From NCBI GenBank assembly GCA_028015205.1, contig CM051521.1, forward strand, positions 66,634,314 to 66,698,313: 64,000 nucleotides of DNA, in the 5' to 3' direction. The notes beneath the pieces are model-generated. The model worked only from the letters and a program-made list of their open reading frames with translations, searched no databases and was not told where the DNA came from. This document shows positions 1 through 11,400 of this stretch, in pieces. A program made the translations under genes and the position numbers. Position 1 is the stretch's first letter; each line of letters begins with the position of its first letter. The stretch comes from Mytilisepta virgata (lineage: Eukaryota; Mollusca; Bivalvia; Mytilida; Mytilidae).

Positions 1-1183
1 TTGCCCAAAAACCAGGGACCAAAAATCCTTAAGCCCAGATTGACAGATAGGGTACAGGTCAACTCATACCCAAACAACACATACCGTATTTCAACCAACT
101 CGTAACTTATTGTTGTAAACATGTACACTTCTTAAGTTATTTGGAAGGAAAATACAGAAGGTTTTGAAAGTTGTATGAAAAGCAATTTTAAATTTCATTA
201 CACAGAGAAACCTATGGTTTTACATGATTACATTTGTACTATGGAAGGAGAACACTGCCACCATTCCAAGTTCTAAATTTTATATTCCAAAATCCATATT
301 CTAATTTCGTTATTCGTAATTCTGTATTCTTATACTTGTTAATTCTAATGCCTGTTTTGCAATTTGCATTATGCTTACCACTAAATTACAACTTCTGTAA
401 TTCATAATGTTGTATTTTTAAAATTATATTTTTATAACTTCCTAATTCTATGTTTCTAAATTAGTTAATTTTGATTTTGGTCTTTCCGAATTCCAACTTT
501 TATTTTCTTATTTCAAACTTTCAACTTCTAACTTTTGTTTTAATAATTGAAACTAAGTAATACCGGTATTACAAATTACAAATATAGCTTATGACGACTG
601 ATGGCGCTGTGTATGTCGGTATCAGAATATGCTGAAACGGATTGGACATGGAATAGTGATGCATAAATAATAAATCATGGAAAAGAATCCATCATATATG
701 ACAGGTTGGAAACAACCCCTCAAATGAGGGGTAACCCCTGAATGTAGTGACTAACCCTTTTATGAGGGGTTGAATTCAAGTGATAAATTTTTTTTTTTTT
801 TTAAAAACCACTTCTATATTATATTATTTGTAGAAACTTTGTCCAGAGAACAATACATCTATCTTGTATTATATTGACAAAACATGTCCATGAATTTTGG
901 AATATTCGTGGACATCAATCTTCTTTATTATTGAAAATAAAAGGACCCCTCTTTTAGAAAAAAAGGACAAATATACCTAAGGAGCAAACAAAAATGTAAT
1001 CCATTGGACAGACAAACCCGGGAAGACAAACGAACAACCACAAGCACAACAAATAAACACAGAAAACCAAAAAACAATGAACAAAAGGAACTCCTATAGA
1101 AACCAGGAGTGAACCAAGGTCCCCAACAAGTTCAACAAAGTTAATCCGGTTGAAGTCAAAAATTGGTGGAGGCACACGAAATG

Positions 1184-1793
1184 TTACGACAGTGGGAACA
1201 GGTCCAATGTCATCTTAGATATTGGAACACTGTAATGGTCAATCAATTCGTGATGACGACCATAAAATTTCCTAAATGATGACATCAACTTATCCCTGAT
1301 AAAACCCTGGTTAAGAAGCTTTTGTGACAGCAGTAATCCTCTTTGCCGAAAGTCAGGGTAACTCACGCATGCACTTGAAAATCGGATAAGCTGAGAAACG
1401 TAGATGCCATATGCAGGCGATGCTGGTATATTGCTACTCAAGAAGGGAAAATTAACAATAGGAAAGTTGAAGTCATCACATTTGTCATAAAGTATTGTCT
1501 TTAAATGTCCCTCATAGTCTATTTCAAGAAACAAATCCAAATATGAAGCAAACTGTGGTGTATCTATAGTATCCTTAATCTCAAGCTCACTGGGGTAGAT
1601 AAGATGTAGAAAGTCTTGGAATTTGTCGTTATTTAATAACAACACATCATCTATATAACGAAAAGTGAAATTAAAGGATTGGGCTAGTTTCTTTTTGTTT
1701 TCACGTAGTATCCCTTGAATGAAGTCCGCTTCATATGAGTACAGAAACAGAGGAGAGGAGCACAGTTGGCTTCCGTTGGAAGTTGTTCCAAAT
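1184..1793 (-). pseudogene. Reverse transcriptase fragment (Penelope-like or other non-LTR type)
   Basis: One open frame of about 200 codons without an initiator at its 5' end. It contains the polymerase motif FRYIDDVLLLNND, preceded by LFLYSYEADFIQG and followed by SELEIKDT and KFYGRHHELIDHYS. YIDD is the catalytic box of a reverse transcriptase, and the other blocks match a retroelement family often seen in molluscan and lancelet genomes. The fingers region and any endonuclease are missing, so this is a 5'-truncated remnant. It lies wholly inside the inverted-repeat structure at 241-2473. The retroelement call is firm. The assignment to Penelope-like elements rather than another RT group is a guess. 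Confidence 0.65.
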
Positions 1794-2118
1794 ATAATGC
1801 ATTTTCCCTTTTCAGGTTAAAAGGTTAAGTTATTCTACAACAGCAAAATAACCCCTTGTTTGAGGGACAGTCCCTCATTTAAGGGATATGCCTCATTTGG
1901 GGGGTTTGATCCCAACCTGTATTGAGGTGGTCGGACCTTTATCGGGACCCCGGGATTGGGTGTTTTTAAGCTCGGGATTTCCGGATTGATCCTTTCAGAA
2001 TCCAGGAATTACTTTAAATTTGGGACCTCAAGATTTCACATTTTTAAGCCCGGGATTTCGGGATCAGGACCACTACAGCCCCCCTCGTATATCAACCCCT
2101 TAAGGAATATTAACCTCC

Positions 2119-2251
2119 CACCATGGTACATGATTTCTATCATGATATAACACCCCACCCCTTTTATAATGGATTAATGACCTCCCTACCATGGTACATG
2201 ATTCCTAATATCATGATATAACCCTCCTCCTTTTTTTATCATGGATTAATG
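2119..2251. repeat. Two-copy direct repeat of about 67 bp
   Basis: Two adjacent units begin ACCATGGTACATGATT and end TGGATTAATGACC. They differ by small indels. They lie inside the inverted-repeat element at 241-2473. No coding potential. Confidence 0.6.
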
Positions 2252-2639
2252 ACCCTAAACCAGGGAAGATGAGGGGTACCTTTATCAGGGTTGGGCTTTT
2301 TTAAGCTTGGAATTACGGGATCGGGAATTCCCATTTCAAATTTTTAGACATCCAAAATTCATGGACATGTTTTGTCAATATAACACAAGATAGATTGTAT
2401 TGTTCTAAATTTAGAACTTAGAACTTATAATTTAAAACTTAGAACTTAGAATGGTGGCGGTGATCCCCTTCCATGTTTGTTCAAAAAGACGAAAAAAATA
2501 GCATTTTTATGGGGAAAAAATGAAAGTATTTTCCTGGGTCTGAAAAAAATAGAGATATCTTTATGGAGGTGTCAACAAATTTAGGGGTTTTTTTTACAAG
2601 CCTACGTACAGATAATATTGTACCTTCCTCCCCCTAAAC

Positions 2640-2815
2640 TTAATCAGTAACTCGAATTTTAACTGAAATGCAACTCAATAAATGACATTAGAAATCAATA
2701 TCTCGAGTTAACTTGAAGATTAACTTGAACTCGAATGATAACTCAAACGCTAACTCAAACTTTTACTCGAACTCTAACTTGAACTTTAACTCTTACTCTT
2801 ACTCAAACTTGATAT
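2640..2815. repeat. Degenerate 12-mer array (TAACTCGAACTT-like)
   Basis: About a dozen imperfect words of the form AACTCGAA/AACTTGAA follow each other. Immediately to the right (2850-3060) a different degenerate word, CTAGTATTCTG/ACAATTCTGG, takes over. This is low-complexity DNA with no gene. Confidence 0.55.
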
Positions 2816-3060
2816 CTGTTTTTTATTGCCTACTGTTGCATGTTGCCAATGAACATTACCAGGAACATGAACTTAAATACTAGGAACCTGTATTGTTCAG
2901 TACTGGTATATTAAATTTAAATTGTTCTAGTATTGTGCAAACAATTCTGTAATTCTAGTATTCTTTAGATCTACAATTCTGGAAAACTAGTATATTGTCA
3001 ACAATTTCTGGTTGAAAAACAATTACCAGAATTGTGAAATAATCCCTACAATTCTGGTTT

Positions 3061-4029
3061 AGGCCAAAAAAAAAAGTCGTTAGGTTCTCAGGCACGGCCG
3101 CATCTGTAAAAACCTCCTGCATTGGCGGTTTTTATTATTAGTAAAACCTGGAATTTTTTCAAGTCCACTCCAGAAACGGTCGATACTAATATTTCATACG
3201 CGTGTGGAAATAAATTATTATAAAAAACTGAGTATGTTGCGAAACAGCTCATGCGATAATAGTTTTACTTTTTACTTTTTACTTTGTTGTTGTTTTTTTT
3301 ACGATTTTATATTTGGTTTTGTTCGACTTGTGTATTTCATACATTCTAGTCGTCTTACGCCCCTTTTGACAGCTCACCATTTCCATTTAATTTTCTTGTT
3401 AATAATTATTATAGTCCTCTACCTTTCCCTACACAAATGGAAAGGTTGGTCACCCTTGATGCCCTTAGAATCTCATAAATGTACCCTTTCATTTAGAAAA
3501 TGTTTTTGTTGTCATTAATTAAAGCTTATGTGTATTTTGCTGTTACAGAAAAAATCTGCTAAGTTGCTCCCCATTGATAACAATTTTCTTTTCAGTTCAA
3601 ATTTTTTCTGACAAGGAAAACATAAAATTTATTTTTAATTGTTGAAGAACAAATAAAAAAAGAATTTTGAGAAAAAATGTATTCTTCTTTTGAAAAAAAT
3701 GTGTTTCCCAAACTTTTTTGTACATATACCTTTATGTAAAACCTTTGTAATTCTTTTATGATGGGTTATATTCATGTAATCAGTTAAAAAAGTAAATTTC
3801 ACAGTCTAAAATGACTTTTAAACTGCATTGTATGTAAAGGCAAACTGCAGTTGATTTCTTTGAAAATTTGTGATGACACCCGGGAATGATATAAATCACA
3901 TATTTGATTTTTTAAAGACAATTTTCCCAAACAATGAAGTCAATTTTAAGGAAAAAAAAAGCCTCCCTCCCTCATCCATTTTTTTTTTAAAGTGGCCTGA
4001 GAACCTAAGCTTTTTTTTTTGCATGGCCT
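3061..4029. mobile_element. Non-autonomous inverted-repeat element (MITE-like), about 0.97 kb
   Basis: The ends 3061-3093 and 3995-4029 are inverted copies: AGGCC, a run of A, then TTAGGTTCTCAGGC, mirrored at the right end as GCCTGAGAACCTAA, a run of T, then GGCCT. The interior is AT-rich with no convincing gene; the 104-codon open frame at 3204-3518 is compositionally biased. Terminal repeats plus lack of coding capacity fit a DNA-transposon-derived miniature element. Family unknown. Confidence 0.6.
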
Positions 4030-4262
4030 TACGGTGAAGAAAACTTAGTTATAGTAGCTACGAAAATTATGATTTCAAAGTATCTAGTAAAACTGCTATT
4101 TTGAAACCCAAAGACATTACTTATGGGTAATTCTGCGCATCGTCGTATTTGGTACATTAACATGAACATGATTTTAATGCGCTGAATTACCATCAACATA
4201 GTATGTATAGGGTTGCATAATTGTTTCCAAGTAATGTAATTGCGCTAATTTCCAAACGAATG

Positions 4263-5704
4263 TCGGAAACGACAGCTACCCACAGGCTCTTGTTTCAGAA
4301 AAAAAAATTAGAGCCTGTGCAGCTATCCCCACACTCCCCATATGATGTATCCCTGTGCACCTTTATAACAATCATAAACACATTTTTCTTTGACTTGCAA
4401 AATGTCAGGTATCAGATAATCATTATTCTGTGTCCGTGTAGGCTTTTTACTTAATGTTTTTCATTAGGTAAAGGATAAACTTCATTAAATTATAACACAA
4501 AATATGAGTTGAAGCTATATGTTTAGCATTGATTAGAAGTTGACCATTAAAAGATACTTATCTTAACAAAATGTTTCAAATTTTAACACGATATATTGAG
4601 CAGATCGAAGTCGTCAGGTTTTTTAATTTACCCGAAAATTGCTAATTTTGGGATTTTTTGTGCATATTTTATTTTTTATGGACAAGGTGACATAACTCCA
4701 GAACAACATCTGACTTCAGTAAGGTAAAAATATATAGGAGCCTAAGGAAGTTTCAGTCTAGTGAGTCGTTTTAGAAACTTCAAACTTTGATCACAGATAC
4801 AAAGAAGTTGGCAATATTTTGTAACCATTTTTCAGCATTTCAGTAATGATGATTTAAAATTTTTTTAGAATAATTATGAATATTTACACTGGAAACAATA
4901 AGAAAAATGTTTTCATGTACTTATTAATAAAGTTTCATTTTGTTAGGTAGAAAGACTAGTCCATGTGCATACTCAGGCAAGACATGTAGTGTGTCCACTC
5001 TTGTTAATTTCATGCATTTAATTTCTATACAGTATTGTCACATACTATATGTAGATTTGCAATCAGGTTTTAGAATTTGATTTTCAAAAACTGGGGCCCA
5101 CAGGGGTCAAATTTTGAAAATTAGGAATTAAAGCTTTTCACCTAAACTCCTCTTTCATTTTTGACTTCATGCACTTACTTTCTATATAGTATTGTTACAT
5201 ACTATGTGTAGATTTGCTATAATGTTTTAGAATTTCCATTTTCAAAATTTAGGGCCCACAGGCGTCGAATTTCGAAAATTGGAAATTTAAGCATGTGGCC
5301 TTAACTCCTCTCTCATTTTTTAATTTTTTCATTTTATGTACTTAATTTCTGTATAGTATTGTCACACACAGTGTAATAATGTTTTAGAATTTGATTTTCA
5401 AAAATTGGGGTCTTTAGGGGTCGAATTTCAAAAATTGGGAATTATAAGGTGGTGACTGAAACTCTTCTCTCCTTTTTCATTTCTACATTTTATTGGTATA
5501 CAATATTATCAATACACTGTATGCAGATGTGCAGTAAGGTTGTTGAATTTTGATTTTCCAAAATCTGGGCCGGATTTCAAAGATATGATTGTTATAAAGG
5601 TGCACAGGGATACATCATATGGGGAGTGTGGGGATACATGTAGCTGCACAGGCTCTAATTTTTTTTTCTGAAACAAGAGCCTGTGGGTAACTGTCGTTTC
5701 CGAC
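4263..5704. mobile_element. 1.44-kb element with ~115-bp terminal inverted repeats and an internal tandem array
   Basis: The arms 4263-4375 and 5584-5704 are near-perfect inverted copies starting TCGGAAACGACAG. Each arm contains a smaller inverted pair, ACAGGCTCT...AGAGCCTGT, so it can fold into a hairpin by itself. The interior from about 4950 holds imperfect units of about 185 bp with GGTTTTAGAATTTTGATTTTC and GGGGCCCACAGGGGTC. The same unit recurs at 7188-7470, 8870-9040 and 9610-10640, and related arm sequence is seen at 13440-13520. No transposase is encoded. A non-autonomous family with variable tandem cores is the simplest reading. Confidence 0.65.
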
Positions 5705-5774
5705 TGCCTTGATCTAGATATTGTTATCTCCCCATCCGACCATCACCCTTTCTTGTGACCTAAACTCCTTGTTC

Positions 5775-7187
5775 ATTTTTAGCTCACCTAACCCAAAGGG
5801 TCAAGTGAGCTATTCTCATCATTTGGCATCTGTCATACTTCGTCCGTTAACTATTACAAAAATCTTTCTTCTGAAACTACTGAGCCAAATGGAATCAAAC
5901 TTGGTATCTAGTTTAAAAAAGTTGACCTCGCCTGCCAACCAACATGGCCGACATAGCTAAAAATAGAACATAGGGATAAACTGTAGTTTTTGGCTTATAT
6001 CTCAAAAACTTAAGCATTTAGAGCAAAACTGATATGGGGTAAATGTTCATCAGGTCAAGATCTACTTGCCATGAAATTTTCAGATGAATCGGTCAACCAT
6101 TAGTTGGGTTATTGCACTGAATTGTTAATTTTAAGGAAATTTTGCAGTTTTAGGTTATTACCTTGAATGTTATTAAAGATAAAGACAAACTGTAATCAGC
6201 AAAAATGTTCAACAAAATAAGATCTATAAATAAGTCAACATGACCAAAATCATTGATTAACTCTTTTAAAGACGGCATCCAGAATAAACTTTCCTTTAAA
6301 GATCATCTTCTTTGAAACCACTGGGCCAATTGGGACCAAACTTTGGTGGAATGGTCCTTGGGTGGCCCCTTTCAAAACTATGTCCGGCATTCCCGACTTC
6401 CCACCAACATGGCTGCTGTTATTAAAAATAGAAAAACGGGGATGAATTTTAAAAATCTTCTATGAAACTACAAGGCCAATTGGAACCAAACTTGGCAGTA
6501 ATGGTCCTTAGGAGGTTCTCTTTCAGAATTATGTCCAATGACCCAAACTGTTAACCAAGATGGCCACCACAGTCAAACTTAGTGTAACAAAGGGCCCTAT
6601 GGGAAAATTCATTGAAAAATCTTCTTGTCTGAAACCACTTGACCAATTGGAACCAGACTTGGCTTCAATGGTCCTTTTGAGGTCCTATTTCAGAAATGTG
6701 TCCGATTTCGTGGATTGTGAACCACGATGGCCACCACAGCCTAACTTAGTTTAAAATAGGACCCTATGGGAAATTCACTCTAAAATCTTTTCATCTGAAA
6801 CTACTGAGCTCATTGGAACTAAATTTAGCAGCATTGGTCCTCTTTCAGAATGATGTCAGATCACCTGTATTGTCAACCAAGATGGCCTTCATGGCCGGAC
6901 TTAGTTAAATATAGGATCCTACAGGAAAATTTGATTAAAAATCTTTGTCTGAAACCACTTTGCCAGTTGGAACAAGGCTTGTAATGGTCCTTAGATGGTT
7001 CTCTTTTAAAAATGTGTCCATTGACCTGGACAGTCAACCAAGATGGCTGCCACAGTTGAACTTAGTTTAACATAGAACCCTATAGAAAAACCATCCAAAT
7101 TGACTGCAGCACTCAAATTTTAAGTCCTGCTCAAGGTGAAAAGTTAAATCCAGGTGAGCGATACAGGCTCTTGAGAGCCTCTAGTTA
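5775..7187. mobile_element. AGCTCACC/GGTGAGC repeat, copy 1
   Basis: Starts TTTTTAGCTCACC and ends CAGGTGAGCGATACAGGCTC followed by CCTCTAGTT, so the ends are short inverted repeats. The interior carries several imperfect modules of about 185 bp containing CCAATTGGAACCAAACTTGG, AATGGTCCTTAG and AAGATGGCC. It is inserted in the 185-bp array of the neighbouring element, whose sequence resumes at 7188. Sibling copies are listed at 9041, 13768, 16556, 18741, 20866 and 26555. No gene inside. Confidence 0.65.
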
Positions 7188-8374
7188 ACTTCATGCATTT
7201 AATTTCTATACAGTATTGTCACATACTGTATATAGATGTGCAATAAGGTTTTATAATTTTCATTTTATAAAAGTTGGGGTCGATGGGTCGATTTACGAAA
7301 ATTGTGAATGTAAGATTGTGACCTAAACTCCTCTTTCATTTTTGATTTCATACATTTGATTTATATAAAGTATTGTCACATACTTTATGTAGATGTGCAT
7401 TAAGGTTTTAGAATTTTGATTTTCAAAAAGTGGGGCCCACAGGTGTCAAATTTCGAAAATTAGCAATTGAAGCTTGTTGTATTTGTAGATGATTGGCTGA
7501 ACGTAGAAAAACTACATCATAAGAATTATGACAGTATCCAATTGAACTCAAACTGCATACAAATATATATTTATAAAGGTTCTTAACAAATGTAATGTTG
7601 GTGCTAATGCTAGGATAGCTGAGTTAACATTGGACCCCTTGTAAATTTGGTACCGTTCTACCCAAAAACATGGCCTCCAGGCTCCAAAAGTAGCCTTTTT
7701 ATGATTGATTAAATTTCCAAGATCTTTTTTTCTGAAACTACTTGTCCCATAGATTTGATGGATGATGAATGAAGGATGAATTGTTGTTTAACATCCAGGG
7801 CAGCTCATGAGTAACCTTCCACAGGAAGACATATCACCCGACTCAGACACATTATACTGATTCTGAGAGACCAGTAGATCTTTGCTCTTACTCCTAGATG
7901 CCGAGTGCTGGAGGAGAAGCAATAAATACAAAATTTAATATCTGTGGTTTGACACAGCCCGAGATTGAACCTGCGACCTTCCGCATTTGAGGCAATCACA
8001 CTACGAGACCACCAATGCTTACCGCAAAGATATAAAACTTTTTATGATTGCAAGTACTTATCAGGTATTGTTTCTTTGGTGCCAATTGGAAATGCAAGAT
8101 GACAGATTTTATTAACATTGATCCCTATGGGAAATAAACCTTAGTATCAAAAAACTTTTACAATAATATATATATGTTATCAATTTCACTCGTAAAAACA
8201 ACTCAACTCAGGCCACATAATACAATATAGTACAAATATACTTTTCTTACCTTAAATCGTGCTTCGATTTTTTTCATATTTGATTTTACATCAGCCATAT
8301 ATAGTCTTTCTAAGAGTTTAATAACAGATTTAATATTCACTATTCATACTTTTCAGATATTTACTTTTTTCCAG
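7188..8374. other. Array remnant, then unassigned sequence upstream of TRIQK
   Basis: 7188-7470 continues the 185-bp array interrupted by the previous insertion. From 7471 to 8374 there is no gene or repeat I recognise. The stretch just before 8375 reads TTTCAGATATTTACTTTTTTCCAG, a pyrimidine-rich acceptor, so this is probably intron upstream of the first TRIQK coding exon. Confidence 0.4.
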
Positions 8375-8382
8375 AATTTGAC

Positions 8383-8394
8383 ATGGAATTGTAA
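8383..8394 (+). promoter_or_regulatory. Three-codon upstream ORF in the TRIQK leader
   Basis: ATG GAA TTG TAA lies in the predicted leader exon, six bases before the TRIQK start at 8401. If the acceptor ending at 8374 is used, every transcript carries it. Such a minimal upstream frame next to the main start could lower initiation or force reinitiation; that effect is inference. Confidence 0.4.
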
Positions 8395-8400
8395 GGAGTT

Positions 8401-11400
8401 ATGGGAAAGAAAGATTCATCAGGTTTAAGGTCTGCACCAGTTGACCAGTATAGAAAACAAATAGGTATAGATTCATGAGAAAAATAATACAGACTAAAAT
8501 TAACCTACACATTTAGGCAATATACACCAATTAGACCAAAAAAGGTCGACCAAGGTCCATGTTAGCTATTGCCATTACCTGGTATCCATCATATGTCATT
8601 GTCATAATTAACTTTTTCAAAAAATCATCTGAGACTACTTTGTCAGATTTAATGAAACTTTATCAAAATCATTCTTTTATTTAGTTTCAAAATATATCTT
8701 ATATATTTACTGGACTTAAAGCTGTTATAGCTTAAAATAGATCATAGGTGTTGACAGATTATTTTTTCTTTCCTGTAAAAATTACAATTATTTATTTTTT
8801 ATCCATACACTTACGAAGAAAATTCGGGGATATGGCGATTGTCTCCATCAATCACAATTTCTTGTGACATCAACTCCTCCTTCACTTCTTTGTTTAGGAG
8901 TTTAATTTCTATATAGAATGGTTGCATACCACCTGTAGATGTGCAATAAGGTTTTAGAATTTTGATTTTCTTAACAAGGGCCCACATGGGTTAAACTTCG
9001 AAAATTTGGAATTCCAGCTTGTGACCTAAACTCGTCTCATTTTTAGCTGCCAGGTGAGCTATTCAGTATTGTCATCACTTGGCGTCCGTCGTCCTCCATT
9101 GTCGTCTGTCCTTTAAAGATTTCCTCTGAAACCACTAGACCAATTGGAACAAAAGTTGAGAGCAATTGTCTTTAGGTGGCCCTCTTTCAGAAATATATCT
9201 GATGACTCGACCCATCATCCAGAATAGCCGCCAGAGCCAAACATAGTTTAACATAGGACCCTATGGGAAATTTACTTAAAGATCATCTTGTCTGAAACCA
9301 CTTGGGCAATTGGAACAAAAATTGGCAGCAATGGTCTTTAGTTTTTCAGAATTATATCCGATGACCCTGTCCACCAAGATGGCTGCAAGAGTGAAACTTA
9401 GTTTAACATAGGACCTCTAGGAAAAATTCACTGAAAGATCTTGTTTGAAACCAGTGAACCAATTGGAAATTGACATCAATCTTCCAGGCCCTCCGTAAAG
9501 ATGGACCTAGTCAAGGTGATCGATACAGGCTCCTGGGAGCCTCTAGTTATCCCCTCACTTTCGAAGAAAGTGCGGAGATATAGCGATTGTCTCCGTCTGT
9601 CACACTTTCTTGTGACATCATCTCCTCCTTCACTTTTGGATTTAGGAATTTAATTTCTATATAGAATGGTTGCATACCATCTGTAGATGCACAATAAGGT
9701 TTTAGAATTTTGATTTTCTAAACAAGGGGCCCACATGGGTTTAACTTGGAAAATTTGGAATTCAAGCTTGTGACCTAAATTTGTTTTTCATTTTTTAATT
9801 TATGCATTTTATTTCTAGTATTGTCATGCAGCATATGCAGATGCGCAATAAGGTTTTAGAATTTTGATTTTCTAAAATTGGGGCCCACAGGGGTCGAATT
9901 TCGAAAAACTGTTAATTTAAGCTTGTGACCTAATCTCTTCTTTAATTTTACAATTTATGCATATTATTTCTATACGGTATTGTCATAGAGTATATGCAGA
10001 TGTGCAATAAGGTTTTAGAATTTTGATTTTCTAAAATAGGGGCCCACAGGGGTCTAATTTTGAAAAACTGTCAATTTAAGCTTGTGACCTAATCTCTTTA
10101 ATTTTACAATTTATGCATATTATTTCTATACAGTATTGTCATACACTATATGCAGATGCACAATAAGGTTTTAGAATTTTGATGTTCTAAACAAGGGGCC
10201 CACAGGGTCGAATTTTGAAAAATTATCAATTTAAGCTTGTGACATAAACTTGTCTTTTGTTTTTCGATTTATGCATTTTATTTCTATAAAGTTTTGCCAA
10301 ACACCACATGCAGATGTGCAATAAGGTTTTAGAAGTTTAATTTTCTAAAATTGGAGTCCACGTGGGTCGAAATTTAAAATGTTTAATTTAAGCTTGTGAC
10401 CTTAACATCTTTTTCAGTTTGCTTATATATAGTATTGTCTTACACTATATTTAGTTGCACAATAAGGATTTAGAATATCGATTTTTAAACTGGGGACTCA
10501 TTCAGGTCAAATTAAAAAAATTGTCAGTTTTAAGCTTGTGAACTAAGGTTTTTTCATTTTTCATTAGGTTTATTGATTTAATTTCTTTATCGAATGACTG
10601 CAAACTATTTTTGGATTGGAATAAGGTTTTATATTTTTGACTATAGGTAAGTGGCCCAACTACTTACAGGGGGTGAGGGGATCACTATCATTTCCGACAG
10701 TACAGATTTCTACTTTTTTTTAATTTTTTTATTTTTTATTACTTTATATGAATGACAATAGATGTTAGCTAGTTTACTGGAAATGTAATAGATATTAAGG
10801 GTACCGTGCAGAAAAAGTTTGATCTTCTTGCAAATTCAAAGGAAAATGTAATAGATAAGTAATATATAAACACAAAGTTACGTGACTATTTTCCTTAAAG
10901 GAAAACTAAGTTGATATTAACATGATTTTAAAAAGCATTCTTTTGCTATTTATTTTTAAAAATCAGCATAATTAATAATCCAGATTTACATAATTTTCAA
11001 AATCATGCTTTTTAACTATTTAATTTGATTCTGTTAGTGCCTATAAAGCTTCTGCTTTTGCTTCTATGGGTGGATATAAGTGAAATACAATCACTTCTAT
11101 GGATGATTACTCCAATTTTCAAGTGCCTTCCCCCCTTCCCATGTATGTTTTGCTGGAACAGCCCTAAACACAGCCCAAACTGGTATGTTAGAGAACTAGC
11201 ATGCGTATAATATTTTATTTCATTACAATGACATTACTGAAGGCTTCTTGTGTACTGGTTTTTTTATAGGTAAACAAGATTATAAGAAAAGTAAAAATGA
11301 ATTAAAGAGCCAGAAACAAAGAGCAGACAAAAAGAAGTCTTCAATAGGAGTTAAGGTAAGACAAAGTCATCTCCTTAGTATGTTTTTATGTGTGCCACCT

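Larger units (their letters stand above)
241..2473. repeat. Element bounded by two nested inverted repeats, enclosing an RT fragment
   Basis: The outer arms, 241-283 and 2430-2473, are inverted copies of about 42 bp with a few mismatches and share the core GCCACCATTC / GAATGGTGGC. A second, better conserved inverted pair of about 55 bp lies at 846-900 and 2351-2406 and shares CAAAACATGTCCATGAATTT. Between the arms, 290-560 is an AT-rich run of degenerate ATTCTAATTC-like words, and 700-780 and 1850-1910 hold related AGGGGTT/CCCCT-rich stretches. The structure suggests a non-autonomous element or a nested insertion. No transposase was seen. Boundaries are by eye and no target duplication was identified. 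Confidence 0.5.

Noticed and set aside
3204..3518. 104-codon plus-strand open frame rich in Phe, Leu and Cys
   Set aside because: Composition follows T-rich DNA inside a miniature inverted-repeat element. No recognisable domain or start context.
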